Below, piece by piece: positions 1 through 7,910 of a stretch of 64,000 bases of DNA. The stretch's first letter is position 1. Each line of letters starts with the position of its first letter. The notes beneath the pieces were generated by a model that was given only the letters and a program-made list of their open reading frames with translations, ran no database searches and was not told the origin of the DNA. The position numbers and the translations under genes were made by a program. The stretch is from an uncultured Gemmatimonadota bacterium. GTDB lineage: Bacteria > Gemmatimonadota > Gemmatimonadetes > Gemmatimonadales > Gemmatimonadaceae. Where the stretch lies: NCBI GenBank assembly GCA_902825965.1, contig CADEDA010000004.1:198496-262495 (forward strand), given 5' to 3'.

Positions 1-424
1 ACGCGAGGTGGGCGAGTCGTCCTGGTGCGGCGTTGCGCACGGTGGTCACGCCAAACGCGAGGAACTGCGGCAGGGCCCACTCATGGATGTGGGCGTACAA
101 GTCGTACAGCCCAGGCAGCAGATAGCGGTCTCGTCCGTCGATCCGTTCGGCGTCACGCGGTACCGCCGTCGTCGCAGCAGGGCCCATCGCCACGATCACT
201 CCGTCACGGATGATCACGGTGTGCCCGTGCAGCACGTCTGCGCTCTCCATGGGCAGCACATGCACGTTGGTGATTGCCACGCTCCGCGCGCCCGGGGGTT
301 GTGCATGGGCCGCGAGGGCGAGCGAGATGAGCAGGCCCAGGGTCGCAAGGGCATTGCCAGTCGCGCGGAGACGGACGAGCGAAGCGATGGTCACGTGGAT
401 CGGTGAGGAATCGGTCAGCAACAT
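1..424 (-). CDS. amidohydrolase-family enzyme, N-terminal part (cut by left edge)
   Basis: The first 141 residues of a secreted metal-dependent hydrolase; the rest lies outside the window. From ATG at 424 there is a hydrophobic signal sequence (about residues 24-39) ending in AHA-Q. It is followed by the small N-terminal beta domain typical of imidazolonepropionase-like amidohydrolases and then by LLPGLYDLYAHIHEW, where H112 and H114 form the HxH metal-ligand pair. Alternative start: GTG at 394, which still leaves a signal peptide. It is divergent from the AraC regulator, with 62 nt between the starts, so that regulator may control it. The substrate cannot be told from this part; cyclic amides, dipeptides and hydantoin-like compounds are all possible for the family. 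Confidence 0.85.
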   Translation of the reverse strand, partial: MLLTDSSPIHVTIASLVRLRATGNALATLGLLISLALAAHAQPPGARSVAITNVHVLPMESADVLHGHTVIIRDGVIVAMGPAATTAVPRDAERIDGRDRYLLPGLYDLYAHIHEWALPQFLAFGVTTVRNAAPGRLAHLA

Positions 425-486
425 TGTCCGCTGGGTCGGCGTTCGTAGAATTGCGGTGGCAGTCAATCACCTTCACGGTTTGCTCG

Positions 487-1344
487 ATGCCTGCTCACCG
501 TCACACTGCGACCGCCTCCGAGCGTACCGACTCCGGTATCGCCTTCCGCGACGCTCCGCCGGATCCCAGGCTCGCGCCCTGGGTGGCGTCGTTCTGGTTG
601 CTGCGCATCGCCGAATCCGCCGCCGCACGACGCTACTGGGTACTGCCCGACGGCTGTGCGCATCTCGTGCTGCCGCTGCATGGGGGGCACGTCACCGCGA
701 GTGGCCCACGGCCGCTGCCGCAGCGTCGAATCGCGGTGCCGGGCAGCAACGTGTTCGGTGTGCGTGTACAACCAGGTGCCCTGCGCGCCATGCTCCGACT
801 CGAGGCGCTCCCGTCGCTGCGTGCGCGGAGCGTCGCATTGCATCGCTACACCCGACTCAGCGGCATCGAAGGCTGGGCGCGCACCTGCAGTCCGCGAGAC
901 GGCTTCGCGAGGCTGGTCGAACGCGCAACAGCGGCCCTGCTGCCCATCGTCGCCGACGCGCGCGAGCCCGACGCGATCGTAACGGCGGCCATACGGCGTG
1001 TGCACGCAGATCACCCGCCGCATCCGACGGTCGCGTCGCTGGCCGCCGGTGCGGGTCTCTCGCCACGCCAGTTCCTGCGCCGCTTCGTCGACGCCGTTGA
1101 CCTCACACCGCGTGAGTACGGCAACATCTGGCGATTCAGACGATGCGTGCTTGGCCTGTTGGAGGATCACGACAGCACCTGGACGACGCGCGCGGCAACG
1201 GGCGGGTTTGCGGACCAAAGCCATCTGATTCGCGAGTTCCGCCGTCTGGGAGGAATGACCCCGCGGCAGTTTGTCACGCGCCTGCGGAACGTCGCCCACG
1301 AGCGCGTGTGGGATCCTACACGACCGGAGTACCGCCCCAGCTGA
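487..1344 (+). CDS. AraC-family transcriptional regulator
   Basis: 285 residues. The N-terminal half carries the conserved stretch PDPRLAPWVASFWLLR and an LPDGCAHLVL strand, as in the DUF6597 sensor-like domain often fused to AraC DNA-binding domains. The C-terminal ~100 residues form the double helix-turn-helix: the first around LAAGAGLSPRQFLRRF, the second ending GFADQSHLIREFRRLGGMTPRQF, a very typical AraC signature. I chose ATG 487 because an upstream in-frame start at 403 would overlap the divergent amidohydrolase gene. The effector is unknown. It is likely a local regulator of the divergent hydrolase; its 3' end nearly touches the convergent DUF2785-like gene. Confidence 0.9.
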   Translation: MPAHRHTATASERTDSGIAFRDAPPDPRLAPWVASFWLLRIAESAAARRYWVLPDGCAHLVLPLHGGHVTASGPRPLPQRRIAVPGSNVFGVRVQPGALRAMLRLEALPSLRARSVALHRYTRLSGIEGWARTCSPRDGFARLVERATAALLPIVADAREPDAIVTAAIRRVHADHPPHPTVASLAAGAGLSPRQFLRRFVDAVDLTPREYGNIWRFRRCVLGLLEDHDSTWTTRAATGGFADQSHLIREFRRLGGMTPRQFVTRLRNVAHERVWDPTRPEYRPS

Positions 1345-1348
1345 CGGT

Positions 1349-2257
1349 TCACACACGGATCAGGCGACGCAGCTCGCGGTCCACGAGCGTCGCGAGCCCA
1401 TCGTTGGCAGGACGCGCGGCGCGCGCCGCAAGCCCGAGCGTGTGAAGGAAGCTGAGGATGTTCAGCCTGCGGGCCCGTCCACTCGCGGACTCGAACGCCG
1501 CGCCCCAGTTCCCGATCGGACCCGGGTCCGCAAGCGTCGCCATCCATGCGTCCCAGAACGCCGCGCGAAGCACGCCACTTGCGTGGATGAGCGCCACCGT
1601 CCGCGCCATGCGTTCGGGCTCGGCATCGAGATACACGTGTGCGTCGTGCGCCGGAACCTGCGAGGCCAACGCCAGCAACAGCCGCTCGATGGTCGCTGGC
1701 GGAACACGGGGATGCACGCCGAGCTGCAGGATGAGATCAGCACTGTGCGCAGCATCGTGGCGCCAGCCGTCGCGCTGGTCGTAGCCGCGATAATCACGAA
1801 TCCCTTCCATGTGTCTCGCCGCGGCATCGGCGATCGCCGCCAGCGTCGCGGGCGCGAGTGCGCTGTCGAGCCGATCAGCCCGGACGATCTCCGACAGCGT
1901 CAGGGCGGCAAAGGACTGTGTGAAGCCCGCGCTGTCCCGCGCCGATGTCAACAGCGCGAGCCCGCGCTCACCAAGGCGCTGCACCGTCGCCGTCGACAAG
2001 AGCTTGCCGCGCAGCCACCCCGAGATGGCCGCCGCGGCAATCTCATCGCGGAGCACAGGATCGCGCGCCGAAAGGCAGTCCATCAACCGCAACGCGAGCG
2101 TGGGCCGCTCCCCATCCTCGATCGCGAACCGCTGGCTGCGCAGTGCGAGGAGCCGCTCCTGCGTGATGCCTGCAGGCGGGCAGGACTGGGCGCTGACACT
2201 GCTCATCGCGAGAGTGAGGGCGAAGCCGACAGCCAGCGAACGCCGAGCACCGATCAT
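1349..2257 (-). CDS. exported DUF2785-like protein
   Basis: 302 residues with a signal peptide (residues 1-23, ending VSAQS). The remainder is alpha-helical and resembles DUF2785: a YRGYDQRDGWRHDAAHSADL core (W-x-H and AHSADL) and a later DAEPERMARTVALI segment. The function of the family is unknown; the conserved His/Asp-rich core could be a binding or catalytic site, but that is a guess. Its ATG overlaps the stop of the upstream amidohydrolase-fusion gene by 4 nt (ATGA at 2254-2257), so the two are translationally coupled and probably act together in the periplasm. Confidence 0.75.
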   Translation of the reverse strand: MIGARRSLAVGFALTLAMSSVSAQSCPPAGITQERLLALRSQRFAIEDGERPTLALRLMDCLSARDPVLRDEIAAAAISGWLRGKLLSTATVQRLGERGLALLTSARDSAGFTQSFAALTLSEIVRADRLDSALAPATLAAIADAAARHMEGIRDYRGYDQRDGWRHDAAHSADLILQLGVHPRVPPATIERLLLALASQVPAHDAHVYLDAEPERMARTVALIHASGVLRAAFWDAWMATLADPGPIGNWGAAFESASGRARRLNILSFLHTLGLAARAARPANDGLATLVDRELRRLIRV

Positions 2258-3681
2258 CGAGCGCTCCGCGGCATCGTCCGGAAGATGCCGCCTTCGGCAC
2301 CGCGCACGATGCGGTCCACTTCCTGCAGCGTCAGCCCCACGCGCGAAAGCAGTGCCTCGCGTCCGCGCAACGGGTCGAAGACCGGATAGTCCGAGCCGAA
2401 GATCACTCGGTCCAGGTTCATCGCGCGGAGATCGTCTCTCAGTAGCGCCGCCTCTGCAGCCGTCGTGGCTGGCACGCCCTCCGACTCCGTCTCCAGGACC
2501 ACGGCCGAGAGCTCGAAGTACAGCCGCCGCCGCGGCCCGCTTGCCTCCACGTCTCGGCGCCAGCCCAGCAGAGTACGGAACACCGTACGTGTCCACGGGC
2601 CATAGCCGCCGCTGCCGCCGAGGTGCGCGACCACGACGACGAGGCTCGGATGCGGCCCAAGGACCTGCTCGGCGAGTGCGCGCACGTGCGCTGAGTCGTG
2701 CCCACGACGCTGTGGGTCGACGTGGAGCAGGATCGGGAGCCGGTTGGCGGCGGCAAACTGCGCGATCTGCGCAAGGCGACGCAGGTGCGAGGCATCGCGC
2801 AGGTCCACCTGCGAGCTTGCCAAGTGCAGCTTGATGCCGGCAATGCTGAGGGAGTCGCGGCACCAGCGGAGGTCCTCCAAGGCCCAGTCGGCCAGTGCCG
2901 GCACTGAGCAGAGCGAGACCGCGCGTCCCGGATGTGCCGCCGCCGCCGCGGCCACGTGGACATTCTCGCGTCGCACGCGCCGCCGCACCTCGGCGGCGTC
3001 AATGCCCAACTCCCCGACGAACTCCGGATTCGCGTAGAGATGGCCCATCGGCAGGAGCACGACCGCGGCGAGCGAATCCCCGCGTGCTCCGAGCAGCGTC
3101 GAGGGCGAGCCGTAGATGGAGTCTGGACGCGTGAACGTCACACCGATCGCGCGCCAGTCACGCATGACGTCGGGGCCGAGCACGTGGACGTGGTGGTCCA
3201 CGACGCCGGGAGCCGACGCCGGACGGACACGGTTGCCCGAGGTGTGCGATGCGATCGCGCGCCATGTGCCATCGGACTGCTTCAGCAGGATGTTCGTGGA
3301 CTGGTACTCGGTCACTTCGAGACGGCCGTCTGCGTCGTCGTACACCACGCCGGTTCCCGCCACGATGGCCGTGCCGTTTGCGTGCACGTCGAGCCGCGTG
3401 ACGTGAAAGACCAACGAGTCGTAGGAGGGACGGTTCTCGCGCAGCCATTCGAGTTCCTCCCGCTTCGAGGACCAGCCACCGTCACTGCGGATCATCCGGA
3501 AGTCGTCGGCAAGGATGCGGTCAAGCAACGCGATGTCCTGCGTCTGGTAAGCCCTCGGCCAGTCGACGGTCTTCAGGCGCCTGAGCGCATCGTGGTCAGC
3601 CGTCTGCGCGTGTGCGGCAGCCGACAGGAGCGCGAGGCCGAGGCTCGCGGCGTGGAGGCAGGTGCGAGGAGTGCGTGGCAT
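2254..3681 (-). CDS. secreted fusion: NTF2-like domain plus amidohydrolase
   Basis: 475 residues. A signal peptide (1-25, AAAHAQ) precedes a DUF4440/SnoaL-type NTF2-like domain at about 28-150 (repeated LLDRILADDFRMI and WRAIASHTSG elements). A TIM-barrel metal-dependent hydrolase of the amidohydrolase-2 type follows from about 160: VVDHHVHVLGPDV holds the HxH ligands, GIKLHLASS the strand-4 Lys/His region, LPILLHVDPQ a later His, and FGSDYPVFDP the terminal Asp. Each domain is common alone; the fusion is unusual. It begins a two-gene unit with the DUF2785-like gene. The substrate is not deducible; lactonase, decarboxylase and amidase are all seen in this superfamily. Confidence 0.85.
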   Translation of the reverse strand: MPRTPRTCLHAASLGLALLSAAAHAQTADHDALRRLKTVDWPRAYQTQDIALLDRILADDFRMIRSDGGWSSKREELEWLRENRPSYDSLVFHVTRLDVHANGTAIVAGTGVVYDDADGRLEVTEYQSTNILLKQSDGTWRAIASHTSGNRVRPASAPGVVDHHVHVLGPDVMRDWRAIGVTFTRPDSIYGSPSTLLGARGDSLAAVVLLPMGHLYANPEFVGELGIDAAEVRRRVRRENVHVAAAAAAHPGRAVSLCSVPALADWALEDLRWCRDSLSIAGIKLHLASSQVDLRDASHLRRLAQIAQFAAANRLPILLHVDPQRRGHDSAHVRALAEQVLGPHPSLVVVVAHLGGSGGYGPWTRTVFRTLLGWRRDVEASGPRRRLYFELSAVVLETESEGVPATTAAEAALLRDDLRAMNLDRVIFGSDYPVFDPLRGREALLSRVGLTLQEVDRIVRGAEGGIFRTMPRSAR

Positions 3682-4107
3682 TCATCGAATGTGCGGTGCG
3701 GTTGGCGGGAGCGCTTGAACGTTTCGGACATGTCGACCGGGTCGACCGGTTGCCGAGACACTCAAGGGGCCGCGTCGTCTCGCTGCGCCTGACCGCAGTG
3801 ACATCATCGAAGGCGTGATCGAGACGCTCGCTCCGCACGACGGACGACTGGTTGCGCCACTCGCTCAGCGTCCGCCGCCCCAACTCGAGTGAGTGCGTGC
3901 GCATACCACTCGAGCGCCCCGAAATAGTCGGGGATGGTGCGCGACCGCGCGCGTTACTCGCGCGATACTCGCGCGTGAAGCCGAGTGCGAAGCGGTGTCG
4001 AAGCCATGCCATGAGCATACACGGGACCTCGTGTGTCGCCCCGACCTCAGGTTGAAGCCTGGCCGTTCACGTCAGATACGGCTTGGCGGCTGGGCTCTGG
4101 AGCTTCC
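3682..4107. other. gene-poor stretch with decayed coding-like sequence
   Basis: No convincing intact gene in these 426 bases. On the minus strand, two reading frames each give a protein-like run (around 3840-3990) and then lose it, which suggests a frameshifted relic; I could not name the parent family. A 9-bp direct duplication (gtcgaccgg, twice) lies at about 3733-3750, upstream of the NTF2/amidohydrolase gene, and may be part of its promoter region. Confidence 0.4.
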
Positions 4108-4512
4108 TCATTCCTGGATGAGTCGTGCGATCATGTGCGCCACGCCGAACGCCGCTGCAATGCCGCCTATGGATCCCGTGACGACCCTGATACGAACCGC
4201 TGGCGTGACGATGGTATGACGCGCACGAATGACGAGTGCCATTCCGCTCACGGCCGCCACCGCAACGACCGCAGCTGGCAGCAGCAGGCTGAGCACGAAG
4301 AGGACGATATCCGACGCACAGGTCAGACTCTGCAGCAGTGGTAACGCTTGAACGATAAGAACTGCGAAGGCAAAACCCGACCAGAGCGCGAATCGACGGG
4401 AACCCGACGCGCGGGCGAGTGATCCACTCGCGAACACAGCAACGCCCGTGAAGAGAATCGCGAGCCACCAGATCGACAAGAAGCCGGAGGGGCCATCGAT
4501 GTCCATGCACAT
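4108..4512 (-). CDS. small integral membrane protein, unknown function
   Basis: 134 residues with four predicted membrane segments, roughly 11-33, 41-63, 66-97 and 107-131, joined by short loops; no recognisable motif. The start at 4512 has a GAGGTG ribosome-binding site 5 nt upstream; a second in-frame ATG at 4506 is possible. A 13-bp palindrome (CGGGCGTCGCCCG, 4528-4540) sits just upstream. Base composition here is less GC-rich than in flanking genes, and the gene lies beside an insertion-sequence remnant, so it may be an acquired gene. No function is claimed. Confidence 0.6.
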   Translation of the reverse strand: MCMDIDGPSGFLSIWWLAILFTGVAVFASGSLARASGSRRFALWSGFAFAVLIVQALPLLQSLTCASDIVLFVLSLLLPAAVVAVAAVSGMALVIRARHTIVTPAVRIRVVTGSIGGIAAAFGVAHMIARLIQE

Positions 4513-4613
4513 CTCAGCACCTCGTATCGGGCGTCGCCCGTCTGTTCAACGTGAGACTGCGCTGTGGGTGCAACTACGGGCCGCGGCACCGCTGCCGCTT
4601 CCGCACCCACGAC

Positions 4614-4860
4614 TGAATCGGCCCGGGTTTTCCCGAGGCTCCATTTCGTGAGGGGTTGGAGCCACGCCAAGACGTTCACAATTTGCGCCTGAGTTCCGCG
4701 AGCGCGCCATCCGGATGGTGGTGGAGCAGACGCCGCAACACAACTCGCAGTGGGCCGCGGTTTGCTCGATTGCCGAGAAAGTGGGATGCCACCGGGAGAC
4801 CCTGCGCCTCGGAAGAAGACAACTGCTGCGTGGCAAGACTCCAACCTCTCAGAGATCGGA
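4614..4860 (+). mobile_element. IS3-family insertion sequence, left-end remnant
   Basis: Starting at 4614 the sequence TGAATCGGCCCGGGTTTTCC looks like an IS3-family terminal inverted repeat (TGAA...CCCGGG-T4 layout). It is followed after about 45 nt by the start of an orfA-like transposase reading frame. Homology stops near 4845; there is no orfB and I see no matching right end before the next gene at 5140. The element is therefore a truncated, inactive end. Confidence 0.6.
4664..4844 (+). pseudogene. IS3-family transposase orfA fragment
   Basis: About 60 codons matching the helix-turn-helix start of IS3 orfA: PRRSQFAPEFRERAIRMVVE, then SQWAAVCSIAEKVGC and HRETLRLGRRQ. The family motif is S/T-P-E-x-R-E-R-A-V-R-M-V with ETLR-x-W. 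The expected ATG is ACG at 4664, so the reading frame has lost its start codon, and the match ends before the leucine zipper and the orfA/orfB frameshift site. An internal ATG at 4715 would give only a 75-residue product with an unrelated tail. Confidence 0.7.
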
Positions 4861-5139
4861 GCCGCCGACAATCCCGGTGCGGTTCCAGCGCTCGATTGAT
4901 TCACATCGAGCCGGACGTACGCGAGCAAGCAGTCACGAGTAGCATCGAACACGCCTGGCCGGACAAGCGCCTGTTGCTGCTTACCGTCTTGCACGAATCT
5001 GCGCATCCGCTCTGTCCTCAGGTGTCACACCCCTGAGGCATGCAGGGCTCCTACAGTGGAATCCCGTTCCGGAATTTCAATCGCCCCATTCACGAGTCTC
5101 CGACCACACCCCGCTCACCCTGCATCTCGTGGTGACACC

Positions 5140-5871
5140 ATGAAGGCCGACTTGTTGCGTCCGCTTCCCGCATCACTCGCGGCTGCGCTGGCGCTATTGT
5201 GCGTACCCGCCCTCCACGCGCAGGTACTTCCCGACATCCCCCTGCGCGCAAAAAAGCACCGCCATCCTCAGTGCCCTCGCCGAGCGAGCGACCAGGGTCG
5301 GAAAGGACTCCCGGTCTCGACTTGCTCGGTGCTCAACGCACTAGGCTTCGAGGAGTTCGCGCTGCGCGAGGCGCCGGCGCTCCGCGCGCGGCTGGTTGAT
5401 GATCCCGCGTCGCTGGAATGCAGGTTGAAGCCGAGTGACCGGTTTGCCGGACCTTGGACCACATCTGGCGAGGTCACACACGTCGCCATCCGCTCGCGAC
5501 CGGTTGGCCCGCCGCTGGCGATCGTGGAGCTTGAGGTGTGGAAGGGCCCGCGGGAGTACGCGAACGAGACCTTTGAGTTCGTCGTTTCGTCCGATTCGAT
5601 CTGGTCACCAACGCGCTACGAGGAGCTCTGCTGCACCGTCATCCATCCCCGCGCCGAGCCCGCGCGGCGTCCGCTTGTGATCCTGAACGGAGCGCTGCTC
5701 CCACTCGGTGTCTCGCCGGACTCGGCACTGCGACGCGTCAGCGGCCATGTCGTCGATAGCATTCGGGTCTATCACGCAACGGAGGGTGGCATCGCTGCCA
5801 AGTACGGATCGCGAGCTGCCGCCAACGGTGTGATCGTGATCGGGACTCACGCTCCCGCGGGACGGCCATAG
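5140..5871 (+). CDS. exported protein with TonB-plug-like C-terminus
   Basis: 243 residues from ATG 5140; signal peptide 1-27 (ALHA-Q). The middle has no recognised fold. The last third matches the second half of a TonB-dependent-receptor plug: PLVILNG at 178-184, then VVDSIRVYHATEGGIAAKYG (204-223) leading into SRAAANGVIVI (224-234), like the SusC-type 'DIESIEVLKG-x-ALYGSRAANGVI' signature. No beta-barrel follows: the protein stops nine residues later. It may act as a soluble plug-like or binding protein. The segment around residues 36-62 reads poorly and follows an A6 run (5250-5255), so a natural or sequencing frameshift near there is possible. Confidence 0.75.
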   Translation: MKADLLRPLPASLAAALALLCVPALHAQVLPDIPLRAKKHRHPQCPRRASDQGRKGLPVSTCSVLNALGFEEFALREAPALRARLVDDPASLECRLKPSDRFAGPWTTSGEVTHVAIRSRPVGPPLAIVELEVWKGPREYANETFEFVVSSDSIWSPTRYEELCCTVIHPRAEPARRPLVILNGALLPLGVSPDSALRRVSGHVVDSIRVYHATEGGIAAKYGSRAAANGVIVIGTHAPAGRP

Positions 5872-5969
5872 CGCCACTCAGGACCGCGACTGTACGCTAC
5901 CCTGCAAGGCGCGTGCGACCCCAGCGCATCGTTGACCAGGCATTTGCGGGGTACGTGCGCCAACATGCA

Positions 5970-7910
5970 TCAGTGCCCACCCGCCCGCACCCGATAGACC
6001 TCCACGCCCCCCGTCCGCGTGATCAACTCCAGGCACCGCCCCGCGAACTCCGGGAACCGGTCCCACGACAGCAACGCCAGGTCCAGCCCCCGGTACCGAT
6101 AGTACGACGCGATCGCCTGGTTCACGTACACATGCGTGATCCCGGTCCCCGCGAGGCAACGGTCGGTGGCTCCCGTCCCCACCAACAACGGCCAGTTGGT
6201 GAGTACGTTGTCCTGGATGGTCGTGCGCTCCCAGTAGAAGCCGCGGGCGTCGAACAACATCAGCATCTTGGCATCCGCCGGCGCGGCCTGGTTGTACCAG
6301 CGCGCCACCGCGTAATGTGTCTCGCGGCCCAGGAACTCCTCGGTGGGCACGAGTCCCAGTGCCGCACGCACGCGCACCGCGTACAGCAACCGGTCCACGT
6401 CCACCCGCAGCGCCGGCAGGGCCGCCAGCGCCACGGCCGCCACCAGCCACTGCGTCATGCGCGCCGGAGCGGGGAATCGCCCGGGCAGCCGACCCACCAC
6501 GCGCCGCAACGCCTCCACGGTCACCAGCGCCATCGCCGGGATCGCCGGCATCAGGTAACGCAGGTTGGTCTTGGCGAACGGACCCAACGCGAACGCGAGA
6601 TACCCCAACGCCGGCAGCAGCAGCGCGAGCATCAACCGGTCGCGCAGGAAGAACAGTGCCAGCGGCGCCAGGAACAGCACGGGGTTGCGCGTATACGCCA
6701 ACGCCTCGCCTTCGACGGTGAGCGAGGCCGGGCGCAGGAGCAGCGCGGTCAACGACACCGACTCGCGCGCCCGCCCCAGCGCCCCATAGATGTCCCGCGT
6801 CACGTTCGCCGGGTGCGCGGTGCTGCCCTGCAACTCGGCGATGAACGGCGGCACCACACGCGCCGACACGAACGGATACAGCGGCGCGCCGAAGAACACG
6901 GTGTTCTTCACGAACCAAGGCGCCGCGATCAGCAGCGCGATGCCCGCGCCACCGACGGCGCGGCGCAGGAGCACCGCGTCCACCCGCCGCGCGTTTCCGA
7001 GCCACAGGCCGTACACCGCGAACGGGGCGAGCACGCCGAGGTAGGGCAGGGCGTGGTACTTCATCGCGATGGCGACACCGGCGAGGACGGCCGCCAGTCG
7101 TACGGCCCAGATGGCACGCTCCGCCACTGCCAGGAGCACGGCATGGTGCGTGAGGAACAGCACGAACATCAACGTGACGTCGATCCGTGCGGTGGTCGCC
7201 ACCAGTGCGATCGACGAACTGCCCCAGAGCGCGAGGAACGCGGTCACGCCGCTGCTGCGCGCGAAGAATCGGTCCCCGGCCGCCAGCAATGCGAGTGCGA
7301 GCCCCATCGCGAGCACGGCGTTGAGCAGCGCCGGCCCCGCCGTCGCACCGGCCGCGAGCAAGGGCAGGTAGAGGAACTGGAACAGTCCCAGGTACGCCAC
7401 GTGCAGCCCGTCCGGCGGCACGTGCAGGCGCCCGACCTCGAGGAAGGTCTTGGGCAGCTCCAAATGGTACATCAACGAATCCCAGTCGTTGCCGGGAGCC
7501 AACGCGCCGAGCACGAGGAGGATCGGCAGCACCACGAGGGCGACCGAGAGCACGATGCGCTCCACGGGGCCGTCCGGGTGCAGCGTGCCGCGCAGCTCCC
7601 GCAGCAACGCGGGCAGCCGACGCCACGACTCGCGCGCGGCGAGGGCGGGCAGCAGCGCCACGGCCCAGAGCAGCCCCACGTGCAGCACGCCCGCCGCCGC
7701 CAGCGCGAGGTACACTGTGCCCAGTGCCCCCACGCCAAGCGCGGTCGCGAAGAGCAGCGTCTCGAGCGCCCGCAGCGATGCCGCGGCACCGAGCCAGCGC
7801 AGCAGCTGCGCGCCGATCGCGTAGGCGGCGGCGAGCAGCACGACCACCAGCGCCACTGTCGATACCACGGAGAGTGGTGAAGCCATCGGCGAAGCCGTCG
7901 GCGAAGCCAT
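5970..7910 (-). CDS. multi-pass membrane glycosyltransferase (ArnT/PMT-like)
   Basis: 646 residues with about a dozen membrane helices and a C-terminal extracytoplasmic domain of some 130 residues. The first large loop carries APGNDWDSLMYHLELPKTFL, the acidic first loop expected of GT-C enzymes that use lipid-phosphate sugar donors (ArnT, PMT, GT39/GT83); LRYLMPAIP is a typical late helix. The gene overlaps by one base the upstream GT2 gene, which probably makes the polyprenyl-phosphate sugar it consumes. The first codons consist of a 12-nt repeat (about 7870-7908) giving MASPTASPMASP, so the true start could be internal. The acceptor is unknown. Confidence 0.85.
   Translation of the reverse strand: MASPTASPMASPLSVVSTVALVVVLLAAAYAIGAQLLRWLGAAASLRALETLLFATALGVGALGTVYLALAAAGVLHVGLLWAVALLPALAARESWRRLPALLRELRGTLHPDGPVERIVLSVALVVLPILLVLGALAPGNDWDSLMYHLELPKTFLEVGRLHVPPDGLHVAYLGLFQFLYLPLLAAGATAGPALLNAVLAMGLALALLAAGDRFFARSSGVTAFLALWGSSSIALVATTARIDVTLMFVLFLTHHAVLLAVAERAIWAVRLAAVLAGVAIAMKYHALPYLGVLAPFAVYGLWLGNARRVDAVLLRRAVGGAGIALLIAAPWFVKNTVFFGAPLYPFVSARVVPPFIAELQGSTAHPANVTRDIYGALGRARESVSLTALLLRPASLTVEGEALAYTRNPVLFLAPLALFFLRDRLMLALLLPALGYLAFALGPFAKTNLRYLMPAIPAMALVTVEALRRVVGRLPGRFPAPARMTQWLVAAVALAALPALRVDVDRLLYAVRVRAALGLVPTEEFLGRETHYAVARWYNQAAPADAKMLMLFDARGFYWERTTIQDNVLTNWPLLVGTGATDRCLAGTGITHVYVNQAIASYYRYRGLDLALLSWDRFPEFAGRCLELITRTGGVEVYRVRAGGH
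7870..7908 (-). repeat. 12-nt tandem repeat at the start of the membrane glycosyltransferase
   Basis: Three near-identical 12-nt units (GGCGAAGCC-R-TC on the plus strand) encode Met/Thr-Ala-Ser-Pro repeats at the N-terminus. Two of the units carry an in-frame ATG, so copy-number change would shift the start position without breaking the frame. Confidence 0.7.

Noticed and set aside
5913..7880. Long plus-strand frame opposite the membrane glycosyltransferase
   Set aside because: Gln/Arg/His-rich composition typical of antisense frames in GC-rich DNA; the minus strand has clear helices and motifs.
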